From the NCBI GenBank assembly GCA_963720735.1, contig CAVRGL010000005.1, positions 248,001 through 312,000 of the forward strand: a stretch of DNA of 64,000 nucleotides, read 5' to 3'. The notes beneath the pieces are model-generated. The model had not been told where the DNA came from, searched no databases, and was given only the letters and a program-made list of their open reading frames with translations. This document shows, one piece after another, positions 24,151 through 32,854 of the stretch. The stretch's first letter is position 1. Every line of letters starts with the position of its first letter. This stretch comes from JBBRHQ01 sp963720735. Its GTDB lineage: Bacteria; Actinomycetota; Thermoleophilia; Solirubrobacterales; 70-9. A program made the translations under genes and the position numbers.

Positions 24151-25593
24151 ATGGCCGACGAACATGCCCCAAGCGACCGCGAGACGCTCGGCCGCAGCCG
24201 GATCTTCACCCCGGAGGTAATCGACGACATCCACATGAAGGCCGAGCTCGGCCGCTACCGGATGCGGGGATTCTCGATGTTCAAGAAGATCCCCCACTGG
24301 GACGAGCTGATCTTCCTGCCCGGGACCCTTACCCGTTTCGTGATCGAGGGCTACCGGGAGAAGTGCGAGACGAAGACGGTGCTGGGCAGCCGCTTCGCGA
24401 AGAACCCGCTGGAGCTCGACATCCCCGTCTACATCACCGGGATGAGCTTCGGGGCGCTCTCGCTCGAGGCGAAGATGGCGCTCGCCAAGGGCGCCTCGAT
24501 GGCCGGCAGCGCGACCTGCTCGGGGGAGGGCGGGATGATCCCGCCCGAGCGCGACCTCTCGACCAAGTGGTACTACCAGGTGATCCAGAGCCGCTACGGC
24601 TTCAACCCCCACCACCTGATGCTCGCCGACGGGGTCGAGTTCTTCATCGGGCAGGGGTGCAAGGTCGGGCTCGGCGGCCACCTGATGGGCCAGAAGGTGA
24701 CCGAGCAGGTCGCCGAGATGCGCTCGCTGCCGGCCGGCATCGACCAGCGCTCCCCGGCTCGCCACCCCGACTGGCTCGGCCCCGACGACCTCTCGCTGAA
24801 GGTCCAGGAGACCCGTGAGGCGACCAACTACGAGGTGCCGATCCAGCTGAAGCTCGGCGCCGCCCGGGTCTATGACGACGTCCGCATGGCCGCCAAGTGC
24901 GGGCCCGACATCATCTACCTCGACGGCGCCGAGGGCGGCACCGGCGCCGGCCCGCACATCGCCGCGGAGGAGACCGGGATCCCGCTGATGGCTGCGATCC
25001 CGGAGGCGCGGCGGGCGCTCGAGGACGTCGGGCTCGCCGACGACGTCGACCTGGTGGTCGCCGGCGGGATCCGCAACGGGGGCGACATCGCCAAGTGCCT
25101 GGCGCTCGGCGCCGACGCCGTGGCGATCGGCCACTCGGCGCTGATGGCGCTCAACTGCAACAAGGAGATCCCCGGGGTCACCGACTACGAGGGCACAGTC
25201 GGGGTGCCCGCGGGCCAGTGCTATCACTGCCACACCGGCCGCTGCCCGGTCGGGATCACCACCCAGGACGCCGAGCTGCGAAAGCGCCTCGACGTCGACG
25301 AGGCGGCCCAGCGGGTCTTCAACTTCCTGCACACGCTGACCCTCGAGGTGCAGATGCTGGCGCGGGCCTGCGGCAAGACCAGCGTCCACAACCTCGAGCC
25401 CGAGGACCTGGCGGCGCTCACGGTGGAGGCCTCGGCGATGGCCCGGGTGCCGCTGGCCGGCACCGAGTACACGCCCGGGGTCAGCGAGGAGCGGGCCCTG
25501 GCCGAGATCCGCACCCTGCTCGACAACTACCTCGAGAACCCGGTCGACTACCTGCCGGAGCCCGCGGGATCCGCTGCGGAGGAGTCGCAGTGA
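24151..25593 (+). CDS. FMN-binding glutamate-synthase domain-2 protein, MgsC/GlxD-like with Fe-S cysteines (module 1)
   Basis: A 480-residue TIM-barrel FMN subunit. FMN/substrate motifs are ITGMSFGALS, GEGGMIPPER, HPDWLGPDDL, YLDGAEGGTGAGP and GGIRNGGD(IA)KCLALGADAV. A three-cysteine motif CYHCHTGRCPVGITTQD (about residues 357-373) matches the [3Fe-4S] ligands of classical glutamate synthase; the module-2 copy lacks these cysteines. A strong GAGGAGG site precedes ATG 24151. It overlaps the next gene as GTGA. The electron donor is unknown, as no GltD-type flavoprotein is adjacent. Confidence 0.9.
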   Translation: MADEHAPSDRETLGRSRIFTPEVIDDIHMKAELGRYRMRGFSMFKKIPHWDELIFLPGTLTRFVIEGYREKCETKTVLGSRFAKNPLELDIPVYITGMSFGALSLEAKMALAKGASMAGSATCSGEGGMIPPERDLSTKWYYQVIQSRYGFNPHHLMLADGVEFFIGQGCKVGLGGHLMGQKVTEQVAEMRSLPAGIDQRSPARHPDWLGPDDLSLKVQETREATNYEVPIQLKLGAARVYDDVRMAAKCGPDIIYLDGAEGGTGAGPHIAAEETGIPLMAAIPEARRALEDVGLADDVDLVVAGGIRNGGDIAKCLALGADAVAIGHSALMALNCNKEIPGVTDYEGTVGVPAGQCYHCHTGRCPVGITTQDAELRKRLDVDEAAQRVFNFLHTLTLEVQMLARACGKTSVHNLEPEDLAALTVEASAMARVPLAGTEYTPGVSEERALAEIRTLLDNYLENPVDYLPEPAGSAAEESQ

Positions 25594-26033
25594 CCCGCGC
25601 CGACGAGGTCCGCGAGCCCGAGAAGATCGTCTCGATCGACGCCGAGTACCTCTCGGGGAAGCGCTTTCCCTACCAGGAGGACATCTCGCTGGTCGAGGAC
25701 ATCGACCTCGAGGCGGCGACCCCCGGCAAGGACCTCAACTGGCTCGAGGACGTCGAGCTGCTCGAGGAGGAGGGAACCCCCGCCGTCTTCGACCGCTACT
25801 CGAACTCGTTCCTGCGGATCTACTTCCCGATCCCGGAGGGCCGCGAGGACGAGATCGCCCGCAAGGTGCTGATCGCCCACCTGACCGCCGGCAACTCCTA
25901 CGGGATCCGGCTGAAGAGGGTCCACGCCAAGTTCCCGCAGCCCGAGCTCGGCCCCTGGGTCGAGGGCTCGGAGATCGTCGGCGCCGACTGGCACCCGCCG
26001 GTGCTCGAGGGCTGGGAGCCGCCCGACCACTGA
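25590..26033 (+). CDS. Unknown 147-residue protein between mgsC and the DAO oxidase
   Basis: GTG start overlaps the mgsC stop (GTGA). The first 60 residues are very acidic, with repeated Asp/Glu-Leu patterns (LSGKRFPYQEDISLVEDID, WLEDVELLEEEGTPAVFDRY). The rest is mixed (FLRIYFPIPEGREDEIARKV, then HLTAGNSYGIRLKRVHAKFP), and it ends in a Trp/Pro-rich tail. No signal peptide, membrane helix or cysteine motif. Tight coupling to the synthase suggests a subunit or specificity factor of module 1; module 2 has no counterpart. I do not recognise the family. Confidence 0.75.
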   Translation: MTRADEVREPEKIVSIDAEYLSGKRFPYQEDISLVEDIDLEAATPGKDLNWLEDVELLEEEGTPAVFDRYSNSFLRIYFPIPEGREDEIARKVLIAHLTAGNSYGIRLKRVHAKFPQPELGPWVEGSEIVGADWHPPVLEGWEPPDH

Positions 26034-26038
26034 GGCCG

Positions 26039-27328
26039 ATGGCGGAGCTCCCGCAATCCGCTCCCAACCTGATCGTCGGCGCCGGGGTGCACGGCCTCTC
26101 GACTGCGTGGCACCTCGCCGAGGCCGGTGAGGGGGCCCTGGTGGTGGACAAGGCCAAGGTCGGGGCGGGCGCCTCGGGGATCGCCTGCGGGGTGATCCGC
26201 AACAACTACTTCCAGCCGGCGATGTCGGAGCTGATGGCGGCCTGCGTGGAGATCTGGGAGTCCGACCCGGAGACGCTCCACTACCACGGCAGCGGCTACG
26301 TCGCGCTCGGGCCCGAGGCACAGGAGCCGGAGCTGGCCGAGGTCTTCGAGCGCCAGCAGCGGATCGGCTATCCCTCCGAGCTGCACACCGGGGCGGCCGC
26401 GGTCGAGGCGCACATGAAGGAGCTCTACCCCGACTGGCGCGCCGAGGGGCTGACCGCCTGCCTTCACGAGCATGCCGGCGGCTTCGCCTTCAACATCGAG
26501 TCGATGCGGGGCCTGGCGGACAAGGCCCGGGCGGCGGGGGCGGAGATCGCCCAGGGGGTCGAGGTGACCGGCTTCGAGCGCGACGGCTCGGGCGCGGTGA
26601 GCACGGTCCTGACCTCGGCCGGCCCGGTCGAGGTCGAGCAGGTGGTGATCGCGGTCGGGCCCTGGATCCCCCACCTCTGGGAGATGCTCGGCCTGCCCGA
26701 TCGCCTCGACGTCCGCCGTCCGGACGGCAGCGTCGACGCCGACGTCCCGATGTGGACCTACTGGTACCTGCAGGAGGGCGAGGTGGCGCTGCCGCCCTCG
26801 ACGCTCGACGCCGCCGGGGGCCGCACCTCGCCGGTCCTTCACGTCGACTCCGACCGTCCCCTGCGCGACGACAGCGGCCGAGTGGTCAGCGAGGAGCAGT
26901 GGGGCATCTACGTGAAGCCCGACCGGGACTCGGTCCAGGGCGGCGCCCAGCCGCTCACCGTCGGCGAGAGCTTCGAGGTCGATCCCTACCCCACCGGGTC
27001 GGTCGAGCCGGGCTTCGCCGACCTCTGGTGCGCGGCGCTCTCGCACTGCATGGAGCGCTTCGAGGGCTGCCGGTCGCGTTACCGTCAGGTCCGCTCCGGC
27101 GGCGCCGGGGCGTTCACCGCCGACAACTTCCCCGTCTTCGATCGCATGCTCCCCAACGTCTACGTCGCCGCGGACTCCAACCACGGCTACAAGATGATCG
27201 CCGTCGGCCGCGAGATCGCCCGCGAGCTCGGCGGCGAGCACTCGACATTGCTGGCGCCCTTCCGCTACGAGCGGTTCTCGACCGGCGATCTTCACCCGGT
27301 CTCGCAGAGCCCCTACCCGTGGAGCTGA
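26039..27328 (+). CDS. DAO-family FAD-dependent amine/amino-acid oxidoreductase (module 1)
   Basis: A 429-residue cytosolic flavoprotein related to SoxB, glycine oxidase and D-amino-acid oxidase. The dinucleotide motif is LIVGAGVHGLSTAWHLAEAG, followed by the flavin-contact segment GAGASGIACGVIRNNY. FTADNFPVFD and DSNHGYKMIAVGREIA near the C-terminus form the second FAD/substrate region, and it ends SPYPWS. It follows the 147-residue protein by 5 bases, so it should oxidise the product of the module-1 ligase-synthase pathway, presumably an N-alkyl amino acid. A close paralogue lies at 30163. Substrate unknown. Confidence 0.85.
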   Translation: MAELPQSAPNLIVGAGVHGLSTAWHLAEAGEGALVVDKAKVGAGASGIACGVIRNNYFQPAMSELMAACVEIWESDPETLHYHGSGYVALGPEAQEPELAEVFERQQRIGYPSELHTGAAAVEAHMKELYPDWRAEGLTACLHEHAGGFAFNIESMRGLADKARAAGAEIAQGVEVTGFERDGSGAVSTVLTSAGPVEVEQVVIAVGPWIPHLWEMLGLPDRLDVRRPDGSVDADVPMWTYWYLQEGEVALPPSTLDAAGGRTSPVLHVDSDRPLRDDSGRVVSEEQWGIYVKPDRDSVQGGAQPLTVGESFEVDPYPTGSVEPGFADLWCAALSHCMERFEGCRSRYRQVRSGGAGAFTADNFPVFDRMLPNVYVAADSNHGYKMIAVGREIARELGGEHSTLLAPFRYERFSTGDLHPVSQSPYPWS

Positions 27329-27456
27329 AAGTTCCACTAATGAGGATGGCGCCACCTGTTTCTTGCCATAGGTTCGCCTGGCTCGGTGAGGAGGGGTGGG
27401 GGACGTCACGGTTTATCCCAAGGACAGCTAGGAGCACTCAGTGAGGAAGACAGGCC

Positions 27457-28923
27457 TTGGCACGCCGGCGAACCCGCCTAGGTTTCGGACTGTTCCTCCT
27501 CGTCGTCCTTCCGGGCATCTGGGCGATGACGGCGCTTGCCCATCCGGCCGTGACCCCCCTGCGGGTGAGCAGCGACCCATATTCGGACCCCGGAGGCCAG
27601 CACCGCACCGAGGTTGAGCCCGACACCTTCGCCCGCGGCCGGACCATGGTCGGGGCGTTTCAGGTCGGGCGAGCGATACTCGGCGGCGCCTCGAACATCG
27701 GCTGGGTCCGGTCGCGAAACGGCGGGCGGCGATTTACCCACGGTTTCCTTCCGGGCACAACCAAGATCGTCGGCGGGCCCTATGACCGCGTCAGCGATCC
27801 GGCCGTCGCCTATGACGCCGCCCACCACGTTTGGCTGATCTCGAGCCTCGCTCTTGATGGAGTCATACCTCGCGGGGTTGCAGTCATTGTCAATCGCTCG
27901 CGCGGCGGGCGCCATTGGGGGCGGCCCGTCACCGTGGCCGCCGCCCAGGGCAGCGCCGACTTCGACAAGAACTGGACGGTCTGCGACAACCACCGCTCCA
28001 GTCCCTTCTACGGGCACTGCTACACGCAGTTCGACGACTTCGGGGACGCTGACCGGATCAAGATGAGCACCTCCACCGATGGCGGGCTCACCTGGAGCGC
28101 CCCGATCAACACCGCCGACAACTGGCTGGGCTTTGGCGGTCAGCCCGTGGTCCATCCAGACGGGACCGTGATCGTTCCGATTGAGAATTTGGTCGAAACA
28201 GGCCTGCAGTCGTTTCGCTCGACCGACGGCGGGAAGAGCTGGAGCGCTGTCGTGCAGGTCACCGCGACACCACACCACCCGGTGGCCGGGGGGCTTCGCT
28301 ACGCGGTGTTTCCGTCTGTCGAGATCGACCGTGAGGGAAAGGTCTATGCGGTGTGGTCGGACTGCCGCTTCAGGGCGGGCTGCACCTCGAACGACATCGT
28401 CATTAGCACCACGACCGACGGGGTCGTCTGGTCGCCCGTGGCCCGGATCCCGATCGACCCGGTCAACAGCGGCGTCGATCACTTCATCTCCGGCCTGGCC
28501 GTCGATGCCAAAACGTCCGGCGATCATGCTCATCTCGCCCTCACCTACTACTACTACCCGGCCGCGGATTGCACCGCGGAAACGTGCCGTTTGGACGTGG
28601 GCTATATCTCTTCCGGCGACGGCGGCACCACCTGGAGCGCGCCCATCAAGCTCGCCGGGCCGATGGGGCTCAACTGGCTCCCAATCACGTCCCAGGGTTC
28701 TATGGTGGGCGACTACATCTCCACCTCCTTCGTCGGCGGGCGGGCGCTGCCGCTGTTCGCCGACGCGAGTGCGCCCAGCAATGGGCTATTCGATGAGGCG
28801 ATGGCCACCATCCGAGGCGGGCTCGGGGGCGCCAGAGGAAGGCACGCACGCTCGCGCCTCTCCAGCTCTCTGGGGCGAGCCCTACCTGCGCCTTCAGCCG
28901 TAAGACCGCAGGCCGCCCGCTAG
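27457..28923 (+). CDS. Exported sialidase-fold (Asp-box) protein
   Basis: A 488-residue protein with an N-terminal Arg-rich signal peptide (about residues 1-30). Several Asp-box repeats follow (STDGGLTWSA, STDGGKSWSA, SGDGGTTWSA), predicting a six-bladed beta-propeller outside the cell. The start TTG 27457 is uncertain because a better GTG at 27441 is in another frame. No catalytic Tyr/Glu pair of true sialidases was confirmed, so it may only bind glycans or proteins. Its base composition looks slightly lower in GC than its neighbours, and it separates two DAO gene groups. Confidence 0.75.
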   Translation: MARRRTRLGFGLFLLVVLPGIWAMTALAHPAVTPLRVSSDPYSDPGGQHRTEVEPDTFARGRTMVGAFQVGRAILGGASNIGWVRSRNGGRRFTHGFLPGTTKIVGGPYDRVSDPAVAYDAAHHVWLISSLALDGVIPRGVAVIVNRSRGGRHWGRPVTVAAAQGSADFDKNWTVCDNHRSSPFYGHCYTQFDDFGDADRIKMSTSTDGGLTWSAPINTADNWLGFGGQPVVHPDGTVIVPIENLVETGLQSFRSTDGGKSWSAVVQVTATPHHPVAGGLRYAVFPSVEIDREGKVYAVWSDCRFRAGCTSNDIVISTTTDGVVWSPVARIPIDPVNSGVDHFISGLAVDAKTSGDHAHLALTYYYYPAADCTAETCRLDVGYISSGDGGTTWSAPIKLAGPMGLNWLPITSQGSMVGDYISTSFVGGRALPLFADASAPSNGLFDEAMATIRGGLGGARGRHARSRLSSSLGRALPAPSAVRPQAAR

Positions 28924-29023
28924 AAGGAGGCTTTCTCGATGTGGTCCGATGGGCCGGGGGGCTGGCCAGGCTGTTCATCGCCTAGATTCTTCGGTGGACA
29001 CCTAGGCAAAACGAGGAGCCAGA

Positions 29024-29593
29024 TTGCAGACCGTCAGCTTCACCAGCATGTCGGAGGGCACCGCGGAGGATTACGCCCTGCTCGAACGCGTCGAGGGGGG
29101 CTACATCGCCAGGCTGCCGGATCGGCTGCTGGCCGCGGTTGCGGCGCTCGAGCACTCCTTCGGCGGCTATCAGGTCTCCCGCTGCGAGCACTCGCTCCAG
29201 TCTGCGACCCGGGCATTGCGCGACGGGCGCAGCGAGGAATATGTGGCGGCGGCGCTTCTGCACGACATCGGCGACGAGCTGGCCCCCTACACCCACGGCC
29301 AGATGGTCGCCGCGATCCTCCGCCCCTATGTGGAGCCGCGGATCTGCTGGATCGTCGAGCACCACGGGGTCTTCCAGCAGTTCCACTACGGGGCCGCCTC
29401 CGGCGATGACCCCGATGCGCGCGAGCGCTTTCGGGGGCACGAGTGGTTCGACGACTGCGCCGAGTTCTGCGACCTCTATGACCAGAACTGCTTCGACCCC
29501 GCCTACGACTCGCTGCCGCTCGAGCACTTCGCGCCGATCGTCCGCCGCGTCTTCGCCGAGCCCCGCTACCTGGAGGCCGACCGGGAGCCCTGA
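29024..29593 (+). CDS. HD-domain metalloprotein (COG4341-like; hydrolase or oxygenase)
   Basis: A 189-residue helical HD-superfamily protein. Metal-ligand residues are visible as RCEHSLQSA (His), LLHDIGDELAPYTHGQ (His-Asp and a later His) and WIVEHHGVFQQFHYG. This set resembles the diiron HD oxygenases (PhnZ/MIOX type) as well as HD phosphohydrolases. TTG 29024 follows a CGAGGAG site; ATG 29048 is an alternative. The next gene begins 13 bases later, so it is in one operon with the isochorismatase-type hydrolase and the second DAO. Substrate unknown. Confidence 0.75.
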   Translation: MQTVSFTSMSEGTAEDYALLERVEGGYIARLPDRLLAAVAALEHSFGGYQVSRCEHSLQSATRALRDGRSEEYVAAALLHDIGDELAPYTHGQMVAAILRPYVEPRICWIVEHHGVFQQFHYGAASGDDPDARERFRGHEWFDDCAEFCDLYDQNCFDPAYDSLPLEHFAPIVRRVFAEPRYLEADREP

Positions 29594-29606
29594 CCCCGAG
29601 GTGGAT

Positions 29607-30153
29607 ATGCCGAAGCTGGTGCTGATCGACATCCAACGCGACTTCTTCGAGGGCGGTGCGAGCCCGCTCCCCGACGCCGAGGAAGCCGCCTCGGTGGCCG
29701 CCACCCTGCTCGCCGCCGCCCGACGTGCGGGGGCGCCGGTGATCCACAGCAAGCACAACGAGGCCGAGACCGATGAGTACGGCTTCGTCCCGGGCAGCAC
29801 CGGGGCCGAGCCTCACCCGAGCGTCGCGCCCGATCCGGGAGAGCCGGTGTTCGTCAAGCACACCCCCAATGCCCTTCTCGATCCCGGCTTCAGCCGCCGC
29901 GCTGGGCGCGCCGGGCACGGATCCCCTGGTCGTCTGCGGGATGATGACCAACCTCTGCGTCGACTCGACCGTGCGGGCCGCCAGCGACCTGGGCCACGAG
30001 ATCGTCCTCGTCTCCGACGCCTGCGCGGCCAGTCCCCTGGAATGGGGCGAGCGCCAGGTCGTGGCGCCGGACGTCCACGCCGCCTTCCTCGCAGGGCTCT
30101 CGGAGTTCGCGACGATCGCCGAGAGCGGCGAGGCGCTCGCCTCGTTCGGCTAG
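29607..30153 (+). CDS. Isochorismatase-family cysteine hydrolase (one frame break)
   Basis: About 182 residues after repair. The catalytic triad of the family is visible: Asp in LVLIDIQRDFF, Lys in PVFVKHTPNALL, and Cys in VVCGMMTNLCVDST. The break near 29905 is repaired by one CG unit (CGCGCG). The family includes N-carbamoylsarcosine amidase, nicotinamidase and other C-N hydrolases; the substrate cannot be assigned. Position between the HD protein and the DAO-type oxidase suggests a role in degrading an N-substituted amino acid or amine. Confidence 0.8.
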
Positions 30154-30162
30154 GCGGCCGGG

Positions 30163-31456
30163 GTGGCCGCGGCCCCCAGCCACCTGATCGTCGGCGGCGG
30201 CGTCCACGGGCTCTCCGTCGCCTGGCATCTGGCCGAGCGACTCGGCGCCGACGGCGAGGTGGTCGTCCTGGAGAAGGAGCGGATCGGCGCGGGCGCCTCG
30301 GGCCTGGCGGGCGGGATCGTCCGCAACTACTACCGCTCGGCGGCGATCACCGCGGTGATCCGCGACTCGATCGAGATCTTCGAGGCCGAGCCCGAGGCCT
30401 ACGGCTTCCGCCAGGTCGGCTACGTCGCGGTCGTCCCCGATCGCCAGGTCCCCGACCTTGTCGCGATCCGCGCCCAGCATGCCGACGCCGGCTATCAGTC
30501 CGAGCTGCTGAGGGGCGTTGAGAGCTGCCGCGAGTACCTCACCTGGCTCTTCCCCGACTGGGAGGCGGAGGCCGCCGGGGTGCTGAGCGAGCCCCGCGGC
30601 GGCTGGGCCGATGCGATGCAGACGGTGCGCCACCTCGCCGAGCGGGCGAGGGACGCGGGGGCCTCGATCCGCGAGGGGGTCGAGGTCAGCGGCTTCGAGC
30701 TGGGCGAGGACCGGGTCGAGGCCGTGCTGACCTCGGCCGGACCGATTCGCTGCGAGAACGTGGTCATCGCCCCCGGGCCGTGGGCCGCGCAGCTCTGGAG
30801 GATGCTCGGCCTGCCGTCCGAGCTGGAGGTGGGAACGAACGGGCCGAGCCGCAGCCGGCCGCTGAGCGCCTACTGGAAGGCGCAGGAGGGCGAGTTCCAG
30901 CTCCCCGGCGTGGGTCTCGGGGACCGGGCGGGCCGCGAGCCTCCGGTCGTCCACCTCGATCAGCCGGGGCCGCTCCTCTCGGACCGCGACGGACGGGTGA
31001 TCGCCGAGGGGCCCTGGGGCATCTACTTCCGCTTCGGGCGGACCGGGACCGCGGTCACCGGCGGCGGCCTGCCCGTCGCCGTCACCGACCCGGCGCTCGA
31101 TCCCTACGAGTCCGCAGAACCCGGTCCACGCCGCCGAGCCGGGCTTCACCGAGTTCTTCGTCTCCGGCCTGGCGACGGCGTTCCGGCGCTTCCGCGGGCG
31201 GGCCGCGGAATGGAAGGCGACCCCCGGGGGCGGAATCGTCAACCACACCCCCGACAACTACCCGATCTGCGACTGGGTGCTTGACAACGCCTACGCGATG
31301 ATCGACTCCGGCCACGGCTTCAAGATGCTCGCCCTCGGCAAGCTCGCCGCCGCCGACCTTGCGGGCGGCGAGCCGCGCCTCGACCCCTTCCGCCTCGGCC
31401 GCTTCGCCCGCGGCGAGACCCACACCGCCTCAGCCGGCCCCTACCCGTGGACCTGA
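30163..31456 (+). CDS. Second DAO-family FAD oxidoreductase (one frame break)
   Basis: About 431 residues after repair, a paralogue of the protein at 26039. FAD motif LIVGGGVHGLSVAWHLAERL, then GAGASGLAGGIVRNYY; the late block NHTPDNYPICDW with DSGHGFKMLALGKLA; terminal SAGPYPWT. The start is GTG 30163, 9 bases after the hydrolase. The break near 31118 is repaired by one GA unit (GCAGAGAACCC). Both enzymes end in the same YPW motif, suggesting related substrates. Probably the third gene of the HD-hydrolase-oxidase operon. Confidence 0.83.
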
Positions 31457-31601
31457 GCCCGCGGCCTCGAGGCCGGCCTCCCCCCGGCCCGGAGGGAGAG
31501 GTGGGCGCAGCTTGCGCTGAAACATCCGTCCGGCGCTCTGGAAGATCCCGCTCGGTCCGCTACTTTCCTGCGGCGCCGGCTCCCGGGCGGCAGACCCGGG
31601 T

Positions 31602-31616
31602 GTACCGTCGCGGTAC
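31602..31616. promoter_or_regulatory. Perfect palindrome GTACCG-TCG-CGGTAC upstream of a small gene
   Basis: Six-base arms with a 3-base spacer, 57 bases before the small gene at 31674, in a 217-base gap otherwise without recognisable genes. The GTACC half resembles part of the candidate GntR box but the rest does not. Likely a repressor operator; the protein is unknown. Confidence 0.35.
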
Positions 31617-31673
31617 TCAATATCACCAGCCCCAGATACACCTCCCCTCCGGACCATCTACGGGGAGGAAGCG

Positions 31674-31871
31674 ATGACGAGCAAGAAGACGCCCGAGCCG
31701 TCGGCCGAGACACGCAGCAGATTGGACCGCCGTCGCCGGCGCGCGACCGATCGGGTACCCGAAACCCGTCGCGACTGGGCGCCGCCCCGCCCGGGGCGGG
31801 CCTGGATCAACGGCGCCGAGGTCGGCGGCGTTGATATCCGCTATACCCACCTTTCCGCCTGGCTCGACTGA
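31674..31871 (+). CDS. Small basic protein of unknown function
   Basis: 65 residues from ATG 31674 with a GGGGAGGAAG site. The N-terminal 35 residues are Lys/Arg/Glu-rich (RLDRRRRRATDR). The rest is a short mixed segment (WINGAEVGGVDIRYTHLSAW) ending in Leu-Asp. No cysteine, signal peptide or membrane helix. It could be a nucleic-acid-binding peptide or a precursor peptide, but no modifying enzyme is adjacent. A good ribosome site and a palindrome upstream argue that it is real. Confidence 0.5.
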   Translation: MTSKKTPEPSAETRSRLDRRRRRATDRVPETRRDWAPPRPGRAWINGAEVGGVDIRYTHLSAWLD

Positions 31872-31919
31872 GGCGCCCCGGCGCGCCGGCTTCTGAGGTC
31901 GAATAGAGTTTGGCCGCGC

Positions 31920-32849
31920 ATGAGGCGTCTCTGCACGACCCTGGCGGGAATCGGGCTCGGGCTGATCGGGGCCGCTGCTCCGGCGGCGGCCGCGCCGTCG
32001 CCTGATTGCGCCGGCTCGCCCACCCCACGCGTGATCTATTCGAATCAGGGGGTGCTCGAGTCGGTGATCGTCGGTCCCGCCGGGCGCCTCTACTTCACCT
32101 CGACTCCGGCCGGCCAGAGCGGCAGGCTGATGAAGGTCGACCGCCCCGGTGCGACCCCGAGGGTGCTGACCGACGGGATCACCGGCCCCGGCGGGATGGT
32201 TTTCGACCGCTTCCGGCTGCTGCTCGGCTTCGGCGACACCGCGGCCAACGGGGTCGCCGGCGACGCCAACCCGACCGCCGGCCTCTACAGCGTCAACCCC
32301 CTGACCGGCGCCAAGCGGGTGTTCACCACCGGTCTTGGGATGGCCAATGGCGTCGCCCGTGGTCCCGACGGGGCGATCTATGCCTCCAACGACTTCGGGA
32401 TGAAGCTCGACCGGGTCTTCCGCGGCGTGGTCGATCACGGTTGGGCCACGGTCAACTCCGCCAACGGGCTGGTGGTTGATCCCTCCGGCCGCTACCTCTA
32501 CGCGGCACAGACCTTCGGGCCGCCGCAGATCGCCCGGATCCCGATCGCCAACCCGGCGAACGTCACGACCTTCGCCGCGGGCACCCCCGAGGACGGAAAC
32601 GCGATCCTCGACGGGATGACCCGCGACCGCTGGGGCAACCTCTACGTCGCAGCCAACGTCGGTGGCCAGATCTGGAGGGTCGATCGGCGCGGGCGGATCT
32701 GCGTCCTCGCCCGCGGGCTGCGCAACCCGAGCGCCGTCGCCTTCGGACATGGCTTCGGCCGCTTCCACGTCGGCGACCTCTACGCGGTCACCTTCGCCGG
32801 CGACGTGGTCAGGCTGCCGGGAGCTGCATTCGCGACCTACCCCCACTGA
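31920..32849 (+). CDS. Exported SMP-30/NHL-like beta-propeller protein
   Basis: A 309-residue protein with a signal peptide (about residues 1-25, Ala-rich cleavage region). Repeating strands such as VIVGPAGRLYFTST, GVARGPDGAIYASND, LVVDPSGRYLYAAQ and MTRDRWGNLYVAANVGG indicate a six-bladed propeller of the SMP-30/gluconolactonase/NHL type. No metal-site assignment is secure. It is followed after 5 bases by another exported protein. It is the first of four consecutive secreted proteins, probably acting at the cell surface or in the medium. Confidence 0.75.
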   Translation: MRRLCTTLAGIGLGLIGAAAPAAAAPSPDCAGSPTPRVIYSNQGVLESVIVGPAGRLYFTSTPAGQSGRLMKVDRPGATPRVLTDGITGPGGMVFDRFRLLLGFGDTAANGVAGDANPTAGLYSVNPLTGAKRVFTTGLGMANGVARGPDGAIYASNDFGMKLDRVFRGVVDHGWATVNSANGLVVDPSGRYLYAAQTFGPPQIARIPIANPANVTTFAAGTPEDGNAILDGMTRDRWGNLYVAANVGGQIWRVDRRGRICVLARGLRNPSAVAFGHGFGRFHVGDLYAVTFAGDVVRLPGAAFATYPH

Positions 32850-32854
32850 GCCAG

